A DNA stretch of 45,700 bases from Prevotella sp. (lineage in GTDB: Bacteria > Bacteroidota > Bacteroidia > Bacteroidales > Bacteroidaceae), in the NCBI GenBank assembly GCA_017458125.1, contig JAFTGB010000038.1, forward strand, positions 1-45,700. Reading direction: 5' to 3'. Of this stretch, positions 1 to 7,624 are shown piece after piece; the stretch's first letter is position 1, and every line of letters begins with the position of its first letter. A program made the position numbers and the translations under genes. The notes under the pieces are model-generated. The model saw only the letters and a list, made by a program, of their open reading frames with translations. It had not been told where the DNA came from and searched no databases.

Positions 1-621
1 GAGGTTATTCAGGTCACTGAACACACTCACCTTTCCGAACTTAGTAACGCCAGTAAGGAAGGCGAAGCGGATGTAGCGGTCGCACGTCTTCAGTACACCA
101 TAGAAAGCTTTTAGCATACTGCGGTAGCTCTCCTGTAGCTCCTTGTTACCTATAGTCTGAAGCAACGGCTTGTCATACTCGTCAACCAGGATGACCACCT
201 GACGGCCTGTCTGCTCATAGGCGCAACGAATGACCTGAAAAAAACGCTCCTCCGCGGCACGGTCCTTGTAGTCGTTGCCATACTGTCTTTCCCAACCCTC
301 CAAATGTCGGTTCAGCTCGGCTGCAAGCGACGACTCATCCTTATATTCACGCGCATTCAAGTCAATATGCAGGATTGGGTACGACAGCCACTCCTGCTCC
401 AACCGTTCCAAGGCCAGTCCGCAGAACAGCTCCTTCTCGCCAGAGAAGTAGGACTCCATCGTAGACAACAGCAGAGACTTGCCGAAACGGCGCGGACGCG
501 ACAGGAAATAATACTTACCTTCCGACGCCATCTTATATATCAACGCCGTCTTGTCGACGTATGCAAAGCCGCCACGTCGTACTTCACCGAAATTCTGTAT
601 TCCTATGGGATATTTCATCAT
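1..621 (-). CDS. AAA-ATPase-like protein (PF09820-type), 3' end cut by window
   Basis: The minus strand is open from ATG 621 to the window edge, 207 codons. The protein begins MMKYPIGIQNFGEVRRGGFAYVDKT, reaches LSRPRRFGKSLLLSTMESYF (Walker A-like RRFGKS, residues about 46-51), then VVILVDEYDKPL (Walker B-like) and FLTGVTKFGKVSVFSDLNN. This order is typical of the large Bacteroidota family with an AAA-ATPase-like domain followed by a PD-(D/E)XK nuclease-like domain (DUF1703); the nuclease part would lie outside the window. Family members are common, often multicopy, and of unproven function, possibly mobile or defence related. A -7 box (TACCTTTG, 820-813) lies about 190 nt upstream. In-frame ATGs also occur at 657 and above, but the family usually starts at this YPIG motif. 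ATPase family assignment is confident; role is unknown. Confidence 0.85.
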   Translation of the reverse strand, partial: MMKYPIGIQNFGEVRRGGFAYVDKTALIYKMASEGKYYFLSRPRRFGKSLLLSTMESYFSGEKELFCGLALERLEQEWLSYPILHIDLNAREYKDESSLAAELNRHLEGWERQYGNDYKDRAAEERFFQVIRCAYEQTGRQVVILVDEYDKPLLQTIGNKELQESYRSMLKAFYGVLKTCDRYIRFAFLTGVTKFGKVSVFSDLNNL

Positions 622-783
622 CAACTTATTTCTTATCCATATCAGACTTTCTGCCATAGGGAACATCATTACATAAAGGGGGGACACCACACTTTGTGCA
701 GCGTTCCTCCGTATTGTCGTTTTTTTAACAATCTTCACCTATTGCACTGATATCCAGTAGCTTCAATGAGTCACGTTTATAAC

Positions 784-820
784 ATCTCCTTCATAGAAGG
801 AGATTTCGTTTGCAAAGGTA
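784..820 (-). promoter_or_regulatory. Putative promoter -7 box and leader hairpin of the ATPase gene
   Basis: On the minus strand TACCTTTG (820-813) matches the Bacteroidota -7 consensus TAnnTTTG. The nearest TTTG upstream is only about 15 bp away, so the -33 element is weak. The RNA would soon form a perfect 9-bp hairpin with a 3-nt loop (784-804, atctccttc/gaaggagat). The remaining leader down to ATG 621 is about 160 nt with no convincing gene. Confidence 0.4.
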
Positions 821-842
821 CGAAAAATAATGGAACAAAAAG

Positions 843-873
843 AAACGGTCGCTTGTTTTTTAAGCGACCGTTT
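843..873. terminator. Rho-independent terminator at end of the capsule-export operon
   Basis: A perfect 12-bp stem (843-854 aaacggtcgctt with 862-873) encloses a 7-nt loop. A T-rich run follows the stem when read on the minus strand (TTTCTTTTTG). It lies 20 bp beyond the stop of the last export gene. A T run on the other side could let it work in both directions. Confidence 0.85.
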
Positions 874-892
874 AACTTTTTCGTCAAGGAAA

Positions 893-1078
893 CTATCCTA
901 CGGTATAGGCTAAGATGACGGCAATGACCATCAATATAGCCACGGCAGTGACCACAATCTTCAAGATGCGCTCGATGAGTTTACGGCGCCTGATGGCAGC
1001 AAGGCTGCGGCGCTTGAAACTGGTTGCACCATCTTTATGGTGATGATGGTGATGGTGGTGATGCTCCTGGTCAGCCAT
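893..1078 (-). CDS. Small His9-containing single-pass membrane protein
   Basis: This 61-aa protein has nine consecutive histidines right after MADQE (residues 6-14), encoded by a mix of CAT and CAC codons. A basic stretch (KRRSLAAIRRRKLIER, about 22-37) comes next, then one hydrophobic helix to the C-terminus (about 40-60). The positive-inside rule predicts a cytoplasmic His-rich N-terminus. Its ATG overlaps the stop of wza by one base (TAATG), so the two are probably translationally coupled. Gene order makes it the last member of the export operon. The His run could bind metal, but I know of no named family and assign no function. Coupling and the terminator just behind it argue that it is real. 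Confidence 0.75.
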   Translation of the reverse strand: MADQEHHHHHHHHHKDGATSFKRRSLAAIRRRKLIERILKIVVTAVAILMVIAVILAYTVG

Positions 1079-1875
1079 TATTTCTTAGATATGGTGTAGA
1101 TTAACGTTCCTGTTGTAATGAGGAGCGTACCGAAGCTTATCCACGTTCTTGTACGGTCGACATTAGCATAGGTAATCTTCTGCTTTCTGGGTTCGACATA
1201 GACAATGTCGTTCTGCTGAAGATAATAATAGGGAGAATTGAGAATATCGGCATCGTTGAGGTCGAGCTTATGTATCTCGCGCTTGCCGGTAGCATCTTCA
1301 CGGATGAGTTTCACCGGATTGCGGATTCCATAGATGGTGGCATCGCCTGCCTGAGCCAAGGCTTCAAGGATGGAGATTTTTTCACGACCGACGGAGAAGG
1401 TTCCCGGACGGCCTACTTCACCTAACACAGTGACGGAGAAACTGGACATACGGACAGTGACAATAGGATTCTCCGTCTCAGCCATATAGGGACGTATGCG
1501 CTTCAGAATCATCTGCTCACACTCGCGCTTAGTCATGCCGATAACTTTCAGACGACCTAAGATGGGGAAGTTGATGTAGCCGTCATTGTCGACCAAATAA
1601 GGCATCAACATACCACTGTTTGTGGAGCTAACGTTTCCACCATTGTATGAACGCTGCAAATGCAGGTTAAACACGTTGGCGACTTCAGGGGTCAAGGTAT
1701 TGACGGTAATGGTAATCTCGTCCTTGGGCATGATGCGTGCATCGTAGAGTCCCGATGACATGGAGAGGTCTACCTGATCGCTATTCTGAAAATAAGCGAT
1801 GTCTTTCCAGTGGGTGCAAGAGCTGAAGAGTGCAGCCAGCAGGAAAAGCGTGGAAAGGAATTTTACTTGTTTCAT
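1078..1875 (-). CDS. wza: Outer-membrane polysaccharide export lipoprotein, Wza family
   Basis: This 265-aa protein starts with a lipoprotein signal ending in LFSSC (lipobox Cys about residue 20). It then has the polysaccharide biosynthesis/export domain (about 45-140, with DGYINFPILGRLKVIGMT) and an SLBB-type segment (about 150-230, VTVLGEVGRPGTFSVG...LEALAQAGDA). It ends in a C-terminal hydrophobic helix (about 243-262) followed by KK. Wza proteins form the outer-membrane channel that passes capsule or exopolysaccharide out of the cell and work with a Wzc-type co-polymerase. The gene lies 26 bp after the HAD gene and two genes after wzc on the same strand, as expected for a partner pair. 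No glycosyltransferases are present in the window, so the polymer cannot be inferred. Confidence 0.9.
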   Translation of the reverse strand: MKQVKFLSTLFLLAALFSSCTHWKDIAYFQNSDQVDLSMSSGLYDARIMPKDEITITVNTLTPEVANVFNLHLQRSYNGGNVSSTNSGMLMPYLVDNDGYINFPILGRLKVIGMTKRECEQMILKRIRPYMAETENPIVTVRMSSFSVTVLGEVGRPGTFSVGREKISILEALAQAGDATIYGIRNPVKLIREDATGKREIHKLDLNDADILNSPYYYLQQNDIVYVEPRKQKITYANVDRTRTWISFGTLLITTGTLIYTISKK

Positions 1876-1901
1876 AAATTATCTCATTTGCATTAATAAT
1901 G

Positions 1902-2327
1902 TCAGAACTGCCACCAGTGTTTCTTCTTAGGACTCTTGGCAAGTGAAGCATGAACGGCATCGTCGATGATGTCATGCCAATTACGGCGATGACGAATCAT
2001 GTGGTAGATGGTGCCCCAGTCAGGAAGTCCTCCTAAGTTGCGGTCGTCAATGAAGACGTCAACCTTAAGCTTACGGGTGAAATGAGGATTGTTGTCTACC
2101 GTCTCTTCTGGATAGTCGCGGTTGACAGCATAGAACTCCAGACCGCGCTCACGACACCATTCGACGGCGGCGTCGAGAAGCTCTCCTTCACGAACGCTCC
2201 ACAGGATGAGCCTGTGCCCATCCTGTCGGAGCATTTTGAGAGTCTGGATGGCGAAGGGTATCTCTTCGCCTATTTCCGGATATTTGTGTTCTACTATCGT
2301 GCCGTCAAAATCAACAGCAATCAACAT
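1902..2327 (-). CDS. HAD-superfamily hydrolase between wzc and wza
   Basis: From ATG 2327 the product is 141 aa, starting MLIAVDFDGTIVEHKYPEIG. DFDGT is HAD motif I (nucleophile Asp6, acid/base Asp8). LILWSVREGELL fits motif II, and VDVFIDDRNLGG carries the acidic motif IV. The size fits small single-domain phosphatases of the BT0820-like type found widely in Bacteroides. A TTG at 2339 would add four residues, but it abuts the wzc stop and the ATG places the motif normally. It sits between wzc and wza and is presumably cotranscribed. A phosphatase in a capsule-export operon could act on a sugar phosphate or nucleotide; the substrate is not known. Confidence 0.85.
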   Translation of the reverse strand: MLIAVDFDGTIVEHKYPEIGEEIPFAIQTLKMLRQDGHRLILWSVREGELLDAAVEWCRERGLEFYAVNRDYPEETVDNNPHFTRKLKVDVFIDDRNLGGLPDWGTIYHMIRHRRNWHDIIDDAVHASLAKSPKKKHWWQF

Positions 2328-2339
2328 GGCGCTTTGCAA

Positions 2340-4901
2340 TTATTTCTTGATACTATTATCGTCCTTGTTGCCATAGTGCGACTCGGCATAATTGCCATAG
2401 TTGCCGTAGTTGCCATAGTTGCTATAGCCATACTTGCCGTAGCCGTAGCGGCCATAGCCATAACGACCGTAGCCATAGCGGCCATAACGGCCATACTTGC
2501 CGTAGCCGTAGTAGTAGCCGTACTTGCGCTTCGACATGTCGACACCATTGAGTACCACGCAGGTGTTGACCAGCTTGCCGTCGTTGGCCAAGGTGTTGAG
2601 CAGGCCAATGTTGCTCTTCGGGGTATAGTCAGCACGAACCACATAGCAGTTGACATCAGCATGACGGGCAATCTCTACCGTATCGGTAACCAGTCCGACC
2701 GGAGCGGTATCGAGGATGACATAGTCGTAGTCCTTGCGCAACACGTCAATGACCTGACGAAGGTTCTCGCGAGCCAGCAACTCTGTGGGGTTGGGAGGTG
2801 TGGGACCGGCAAGCAGCAGGTCGAGGTTCTCGTTGACCCCAGAAGGACACAGCTCGTTGCGAACATCAGCTTCGGCTACGCGATCTTTGGTAAGAAGGTT
2901 GGTGATGCCCTGATGGCGGTCGCTGATGTCGAAGAGACGACCCAAGGCGGGTTTGCGGATGTCGAGACCGCAGAGCACGACCTTCTTGCCTAAAAGGGCA
3001 AAGGACACAGCAAGGTTTGCTGCAAGGAACGTCTTACCTTCACCTGAGGTGGACGAGGTGAAGAGGATGACGCGGTCGCTCTCCTTCATCATAAACTGGA
3101 TGTTGGTGCGCAAGCCACGGAACACCTCGTCAATCTGGTTGTTCTTGTTCTCCTGGACTACAATACCAGCCTTGCCTTTAACAGCGTCACTGGCCACGGG
3201 AACATCGGCCACGATGGGCAGACGGGTCAGGCGTGCCACGTCGTCGTGTCCCTCAATGCGATAGCGCATGAACTGTACCAACAGCAGGATGAGGAACGGA
3301 ATGGCCAGTGCAAGAGCTACTGCAGAAATCATGATGACATTGTCCTTGGGACTGACCTTGCCTGCAGGCTGAGGAGCATCGATGAGCTGACCCTTGTCGG
3401 CCGTGGCTGCCAAGGAGATGGAGTTCTCTTCACGTTTCTGGAGCAAGAGCAGATAGAGTTCGGTCTTCACACCCTGCTGACGGCCAATCTGATTGAGCAC
3501 ACGCTCCTGTTCCGGTGCCATGCTTACACGTCCCTGGTACTTGGAATACTGGCTCTGAACGCCCTGCCGCTGAATGTCAGCAGAATGGCGGGCCTGCATA
3601 AGGGCCGTACGGATGGAACTTTGAAGTTCGTCCAACGTAGAAGTAAGCGTCTGCACCTGAGGAGCCTGCTCACTGGCCGACTTCAACAGGCGGTTACGGT
3701 TCTGGACAGCCTGGTTGTAACTGGAAATCAGTCCCGTAGAGGCTCCGTCGGTCAAACCAACGTTAGAGGGAATAATCTTATAGGTGTTCGAGGGATTGTC
3801 TACATACTCGCGCAAGTAGTCAAGCAGCTGAATCTGAGAATTAGATTCTGCCAGACGCTGCTCATAGCCACTGCTAAGTCCCTGTGCCTGTCCGGCGGCA
3901 GACTCATAGCTGACCATGGCATTGCGACGCTTGTAGCTCTCGATGCTGCTCTCTGTAGCACCCAGTTCCTTGTCAATCTTCTCAATACGCTTGTTGATGA
4001 ACTCCTCGGTTTTGAGGGCTATCTCGTTTTTGTCGGCATTGGCCTGGTCATTATAGCAACGTACCAGCTCCCTGAGATAGTCTATACCACGAGAGGTATT
4101 GGTATTCGTCAGTGTGAACAAGGCTATACTTGTTCCACCGCCCATCGGTGCTGCCGTCATGGAAGCAATATAGTTGCGAGCCACCAGCATGGGCGGACGT
4201 ATAGTGGCGTAAATGGTAAAGTCGTGCTGAGCAGCATTCTCACCATTCTCCGTAAATGTCAGCGTACCCACGGATGTCGGAATGGAGGCAGGTAACGACG
4301 TGAACTGCTTGGAGAATGAACGATGAGCTTTACCATTGAGCATAATCAGACCATCGATAAAGAAAGTGTTGTCATGACGAGCTATGGTGACCTGAACAGA
4401 ATGGATAGCCTTATCCATATCGATATCAAACCAATTAAGGTGTTTCTCGTCAAGGTCAACACTGACGGGCTGGCTCTTATACAACAGGACATCGAGCACA
4501 CGACCGTCAGTATGATACTCTGTGTAGAGTTTAAGACGCTTCACAGCCTCACGAGCCAGCGTCTGTGACTTGACAATCTCCATCTCGTTCTCGATACCGG
4601 TAGAATTGGAGATATAGCCACCAGCCTCCGAAATGTTAGAGAGCATCTGACTGATTCCACGCCGGCGGTTTCCCTGGTCGTCTTTCATCATGACCTTGGC
4701 CTTCACCTGATAGACAGGTGTCGTGTAGCGAAGATAGATGAGTGCGCCGCTTATCATAATGATTAACGACAGCAGGAACCACTGCCAGTTAAGCACCACC
4801 ATGGCGTAAATGTTCTGAAAACTGAACGCGGAAGGCAACTGATCCTCCTCACGGGGATCGTCTATTTGCTGTTCAAGGGAGTTTTTCTTTTCGTCTGACA
4901 T
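2340..4901 (-). CDS. wzc: Wzc-like polysaccharide co-polymerase and BY-kinase with Gly-Tyr repeat tail
   Basis: This 853-aa inner-membrane protein has a Wzz chain-length domain with a first membrane helix (about 37-55), a long periplasmic coiled region (about 280-480) and a second helix (about 522-545). A cytoplasmic tyrosine autokinase domain follows: Walker A STSGEGKT (about 613-620), Walker A' LCGLDIRKP and Walker B YVILDTAPVG. The C-terminus (about 795-845) is a tyrosine cluster built from short YG, RYG, KYG and NYG repeats with about 20 tyrosines. In this family a C-terminal Tyr cluster is phosphorylated and controls oligomer state and polymer export. The cluster here is much longer and more regular than the usual handful of residues. 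Transcription should start from the strong promoter at 5014-5044. Confidence 0.93.
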   Translation of the reverse strand: MSDEKKNSLEQQIDDPREEDQLPSAFSFQNIYAMVVLNWQWFLLSLIIMISGALIYLRYTTPVYQVKAKVMMKDDQGNRRRGISQMLSNISEAGGYISNSTGIENEMEIVKSQTLAREAVKRLKLYTEYHTDGRVLDVLLYKSQPVSVDLDEKHLNWFDIDMDKAIHSVQVTIARHDNTFFIDGLIMLNGKAHRSFSKQFTSLPASIPTSVGTLTFTENGENAAQHDFTIYATIRPPMLVARNYIASMTAAPMGGGTSIALFTLTNTNTSRGIDYLRELVRCYNDQANADKNEIALKTEEFINKRIEKIDKELGATESSIESYKRRNAMVSYESAAGQAQGLSSGYEQRLAESNSQIQLLDYLREYVDNPSNTYKIIPSNVGLTDGASTGLISSYNQAVQNRNRLLKSASEQAPQVQTLTSTLDELQSSIRTALMQARHSADIQRQGVQSQYSKYQGRVSMAPEQERVLNQIGRQQGVKTELYLLLLQKREENSISLAATADKGQLIDAPQPAGKVSPKDNVIMISAVALALAIPFLILLLVQFMRYRIEGHDDVARLTRLPIVADVPVASDAVKGKAGIVVQENKNNQIDEVFRGLRTNIQFMMKESDRVILFTSSTSGEGKTFLAANLAVSFALLGKKVVLCGLDIRKPALGRLFDISDRHQGITNLLTKDRVAEADVRNELCPSGVNENLDLLLAGPTPPNPTELLARENLRQVIDVLRKDYDYVILDTAPVGLVTDTVEIARHADVNCYVVRADYTPKSNIGLLNTLANDGKLVNTCVVLNGVDMSKRKYGYYYGYGKYGRYGRYGYGRYGYGRYGYGKYGYSNYGNYGNYGNYAESHYGNKDDNSIKK
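2385..2525 (-). repeat. Imperfect tandem repeat coding the Wzc Gly-Tyr tail
   Basis: Overlapping 6- to 15-bp units (tac-ggc, cgc-tat-ggc, aac-tat-ggc on the coding strand) repeat over about 140 bp. All units keep the frame, so slippage would change tail length in whole residues. The DNA period follows codons, which fits both selection for YG peptides and expansion by slippage. Confidence 0.8.
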
Positions 4902-5013
4902 AATTATGTTTATTTGCTTTTGTTCTTTCTAACTGTGTCCCATTCAGCCACTTACTATACATTATTTACATATAAGCCCATGAAAAACCATAGGATAAAG
5001 GGCTAAGACGGTG

Positions 5014-5044
5014 CAAAATTACAATATTTTTACGAATGAACAAA
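5014..5044 (-). promoter_or_regulatory. Promoter of the wzc-wza export operon
   Basis: On the minus strand TTTG (5044-5041) and TAATTTTG (5021-5014) are separated by exactly 19 bp, a very good match to the Bacteroidota housekeeping promoter. The start would lie near 5010, giving a leader of about 110 nt before ATG 4901. Confidence 0.8.
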
Positions 5045-5092
5045 AAAAATAAAAGTTAATTTTCTATCTGTCGCCGTAAATCACAACAAAAA

Positions 5093-5122
5093 AACAGCCA
5101 CCGTTGTTGGGCGATGGCTGTT
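5093..5122 (-). terminator. Rho-independent terminator of the secreted small-protein gene
   Basis: An 11-bp stem (5112-5122 with 5093-5103, one U-G wobble) and 8-nt loop are followed on the minus strand by seven T. It begins 17 bp after the stop codon at 5139. Confidence 0.85.
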
Positions 5123-5138
5123 CATTTGTTGGTTCAAC

Positions 5139-5501
5139 TTATTTCAAACCACGATTGAGGAGCGTTATGTTGAGAAGCATCACGTACTTGCGGTACTGCT
5201 CAGCGCTCAGAATGTAGTTCATGTAAGCCAAGTCCTTGTTGATGGCCTTGTTCACCATCTTCTCGCGCTCGTCACCACCTGCCTGTGCGGCAAACAGCAG
5301 CTCTGCGCTGAAGGTCTTGTGAATCTCTGCAAAACTCTCTTCCTGGTCTTTCGACAGGGACAGTGCCTGACCGAGCTTCTTAATGTTCACTGACTGCATA
5401 TTGTATGCCTCGGTAGCGTTGAGGTTTGCTGCAGTCTCGTTCTCAGCGAATGTCATCGTCATGCTCAGCATGGCTACAACTACCATAAACAATCTTTTCA
5501 T
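5139..5501 (-). CDS. Secreted small helical protein with LSxxQ motifs (Spy/CpxP-like)
   Basis: This 120-aa protein has a clear signal peptide (MKRLFMVVVAMLSMTMTFA, cleavage about residue 19). The mature part is short and helical and carries two LSxxQ-like motifs, LSLSKDQ (about 49-55) and ILSAEQYRKY (about 97-106). Such motifs resemble the LTxxQ motif of Spy/CpxP periplasmic chaperones; the likeness is visual and weak, so the family is a suggestion only. It has its own promoter and terminator and so is monocistronic. It is transcribed divergently from slyD, another chaperone-type gene, with two operator-like palindromes between them. Confidence 0.75.
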   Translation of the reverse strand: MKRLFMVVVAMLSMTMTFAENETAANLNATEAYNMQSVNIKKLGQALSLSKDQEESFAEIHKTFSAELLFAAQAGGDEREKMVNKAINKDLAYMNYILSAEQYRKYVMLLNITLLNRGLK

Positions 5502-5580
5502 TTTTGTTACCCTTTCTTAATTTAATTAATACTTGTGTTATCCTTTGTCTTTATACCAGCTCTCTCGCTGATTGACGGTG

Positions 5581-5612
5581 CAAAGGTACGGCAAAAAACA
5601 CTGCGCTCCAAA
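5581..5612 (-). promoter_or_regulatory. Promoter of the secreted small-protein gene
   Basis: TTTG (5612-5609) and TACCTTTG (5588-5581) are 20 bp apart on the minus strand, matching the Bacteroidota consensus. The leader would be about 75 nt. Confidence 0.75.
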
Positions 5613-5648
5613 CATTTTAGCATTTTGTTTGCGAACACAGTGCTTTTC

Positions 5649-5692
5649 TTGACCTCGGTCAACGAAAAGCCAAATACGTTGATTTTCGTCAA
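5649..5692. promoter_or_regulatory. Pair of TTGA-N6-TCAA palindromes, FNR/CRP-box-like
   Basis: Two 14-bp sites, TTGACCTCGGTCAA (5649-5662) and TTGATTTTCGTCAA (5679-5692), have the geometry of FNR-family sites (TTGAT-N4-ATCAA). Their centres are exactly 30 bp apart, about three helical turns. They lie between two divergent promoters. No regulator gene of this family is in the window. Confidence 0.5.
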
Positions 5693-5716
5693 ACGGAGGT
5701 GTTTTTAAGCTGGAAA

Positions 5717-5748
5717 TTTGGTTATTCGGCTGATTTACGCTACCTTTG
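5717..5748 (+). promoter_or_regulatory. Promoter of slyD
   Basis: TTTG (5717-5720) and TACCTTTG (5741-5748) are separated by 20 bp. The start would fall near 5752, giving a leader of about 27 nt before ATG 5779. Confidence 0.8.
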
Positions 5749-5778
5749 CTGCCCGAAAGAATACTTAACTAATAAATA

Positions 5779-6339
5779 ATGAACAAGAAGAACCAGTACA
5801 TCGAGGTTGCCTACAACCTGTTTTTCAATGGTGAAGACGATTTGGAGATGATGGAAGAAGCTACTGCCGAACGGCCTTTCCAGTTTATTACTGGATTCGG
5901 CACAACCTTAGACGCTTTCGAACAGCAGATAGCCGAACTCGGGAAAGGCCAGACCTTTGATTTCACTATCCCTAAAGAGCAGGCTTACGGTGACTACGTT
6001 GAGGAGCATGTCCTTGACCTGGAACGTGAGATGTTTAACGTCGACGGCCGTTTTGACCATACACATATCTATCTGGGTGCCACCATCCCCCTGGAAAACG
6101 AAGAAGGTCAACGTTTTTACGGCCGCGTAATAGCAATAGGTGAGAAGACGGTCAAAGTAGACTTGAACCACCCTTTGGCCGGAAAGGACCTCCACTTCAA
6201 GGGGACTGTTCTGGAGAACCGCGAGGCTACCGATAATGAAATAAAGCAGTTGATTGCCCATCTGACTGGCGGTTGCGGATGCGGAGATTGTGAGGGGCAT
6301 GAGCACAACTGCAAGGGCGGTTGCGGACATTGCCATTGA
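5779..6339 (+). CDS. slyD: FKBP-type peptidyl-prolyl isomerase, SlyD
   Basis: This 186-aa cytoplasmic protein starts with an FKBP half-domain (PFQFITGFGTTLDAFEQQIAELGKGQ, about 33-58). The insert-in-flap chaperone domain follows (about 70-120), then the rest of the FKBP fold (HPLAGKDLHFKGTV, about 134-147). It ends in a His/Cys-rich tail (about 163-186; CGCGDC, HEH, CKGGCGHCH) of the kind that binds nickel or zinc in SlyD. It catalyses prolyl isomerisation, acts as a folding helper, and in some bacteria supplies nickel to hydrogenases; no hydrogenase genes are nearby. Domain order and length fit well. The nearest downstream gene, aroC, may be cotranscribed across a repeat-filled 37-bp gap. 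Confidence 0.93.
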   Translation: MNKKNQYIEVAYNLFFNGEDDLEMMEEATAERPFQFITGFGTTLDAFEQQIAELGKGQTFDFTIPKEQAYGDYVEEHVLDLEREMFNVDGRFDHTHIYLGATIPLENEEGQRFYGRVIAIGEKTVKVDLNHPLAGKDLHFKGTVLENREATDNEIKQLIAHLTGGCGCGDCEGHEHNCKGGCGHCH

Positions 6340-6376
6340 GAGTGGAGAGTGGAGAATTGAGAATTGAGAGATTAGA
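6339..6376 (+). repeat. Short tandem-repeat spacer (gagagtg / gagaattga)
   Basis: The slyD-aroC gap consists of gagagtgga and gagaattga units. The same sequence type recurs at 26404-26441 and 31906-31922. It has no coding or promoter signal. Confidence 0.6.
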
Positions 6377-7450
6377 GTGAACACATTTGGTAACATATTC
6401 AGGCTGACCACGTTTGGCGAGAGCCACGGAGAGGCCATAGGCGGTGTTGTGGACGGCATGCCTGCCGGCATTGCCATAGACATGGATTTCATCCAAGAAG
6501 AGCTGAACCGGAGGAAGCCCGGACAAAGCCACATCACCACGGCACGGAAGGAAGAGGACCGTGTGGAACTGCTGAGTGGTGTCTTTGAGGGAAAATCGAC
6601 GGGATGTCCCATCGGATTCATTGTCAGGAACACCAACCAGCACTCAAGTGACTATGATAATTTACGCGAGGTGTTCAGACCCTCGCATGCAGACTACACC
6701 TACAGTCAGAAGTACGGAGTGCGCGACCACCGGGGCGGAGGACGCTCATCGGCCCGCATCACCATCAGCCGCTGCGTAGCGGGTGCCCTGGCCAAGATGG
6801 CCTTAAAACAAATTGGCATTCATGTAGCAGCCTACACTTCTCAGGTTGGTCACATCGCCATTGACCGTGACTACAGGAAATACGACCTGTCAACGATAGA
6901 GTCGAATGCCGTTCGCTGCCCTGATGCAGAAAAAGCAGCAGCGATGATCCACCTTATAGAAGAGGTGAAAGCCTCAGGTGATACTATCGGAGGTATCATC
7001 ACGGGGGTTATCACGGGATGCCCGCCAGGATTAGGGGAGCCTGAGTTCGGAAAGCTTCATGCCGCCCTTGGCGCAGCCATGCTCAGCATCAATGCGGTAA
7101 AAGGCTTTGAATACGGGGAGGGGTTCGATGGCGTAACGGCTCGCGGATCAGAGCAGAACGACGAATTCCGCAGCAACAACGGGGCTATTACGACAGCTAC
7201 CAACCATAGCGGAGGTATACAGGGAGGGATTTCCAACGGCCAGGACATATATTTCCGTGTAGCCTTCAAGCCCGTGGCCACCCTTCTACGCGAACAACTC
7301 ACTGTAGACATTCACGGAAAAGAAACCACACTGACAGCTAAGGGACGCCACGATCCGTGTGTGTTACCCAGAGCCGTTCCTGTCGTCGAAGCCATGGCTG
7401 CAATGACCATTTTAGACTGCTATTTAATGGGGAAATCTACGAAAATCTGA
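6377..7450 (+). CDS. aroC: Chorismate synthase
   Basis: This 357-aa enzyme converts 5-enolpyruvylshikimate-3-phosphate to chorismate, the last shikimate step, using reduced FMN. Signatures are [22 protein letters not shown] at the N-terminus (GESHG), [13 protein letters not shown] (about 117-129) and [17 protein letters not shown] near the C-terminus. Length matches the family. The start is GTG at 6377; it gives the usual MNTFGN beginning and no better ATG is near. Just upstream the DNA is repeat spacer. The hairpin at 7591-7617 may end its transcript. Confidence 0.95.
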   Translation: MNTFGNIFRLTTFGESHGEAIGGVVDGMPAGIAIDMDFIQEELNRRKPGQSHITTARKEEDRVELLSGVFEGKSTGCPIGFIVRNTNQHSSDYDNLREVFRPSHADYTYSQKYGVRDHRGGGRSSARITISRCVAGALAKMALKQIGIHVAAYTSQVGHIAIDRDYRKYDLSTIESNAVRCPDAEKAAAMIHLIEEVKASGDTIGGIITGVITGCPPGLGEPEFGKLHAALGAAMLSINAVKGFEYGEGFDGVTARGSEQNDEFRSNNGAITTATNHSGGIQGGISNGQDIYFRVAFKPVATLLREQLTVDIHGKETTLTAKGRHDPCVLPRAVPVVEAMAAMTILDCYLMGKSTKI

Positions 7451-7511
7451 CTTTTTTAGATAAAATTGCAAAAAAAATCGAAAAAACAATGGTGTTTTAA
7501 AACTTTTATAC

Positions 7512-7624
7512 TATCTTTGCATCGAGCTTATTGGAGGTTTGTGAAAATCCCAATATGCTTTAGTTAAGTCTAGTTTAGTTTTTGTGTTGGTTGAGAGCGG
7601 CTTTTTGCCGCTCTCAAATTTTTT
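7512..7624 (+). ncRNA. Candidate small RNA between aroC and pyrD
   Basis: A good -7 box (TATCTTTG, 7512-7519; -33 weak) is followed by about 100 nt without a plausible plus-strand ORF and then a strong terminator. The RNA would start near 7523 and fold a 5' hairpin (attgg 7530-7534 with ccaat 7549-7553). A single-stranded AU-rich middle follows, then the terminator stem. It could instead be only the aroC 3' end. The sequence does not show expression. Confidence 0.4.
7591..7624 (+). terminator. Rho-independent terminator, aroC / candidate sRNA
   Basis: An 11-bp perfect stem (7591-7601 with 7607-7617), a T5 loop and a following ATTTTTT tract. It sits directly against the pyrD stop, so on the minus strand the same hairpin may serve pyrD, although the T tract there is poor. 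Confidence 0.85.

Noticed and set aside
893-1078. His9 run as a vector or expression-tag artefact
   Set aside because: The histidine codons are mixed, the ORF is translationally coupled to wza and ends before a natural terminator, and no vector sequence surrounds it.
2082-4295. Plus-strand ORFs opposite wzc and the HAD gene
   Set aside because: They mirror codon bias of the real minus-strand genes; the alanine/valine-rich part is just the complement of the Gly-Tyr repeat.
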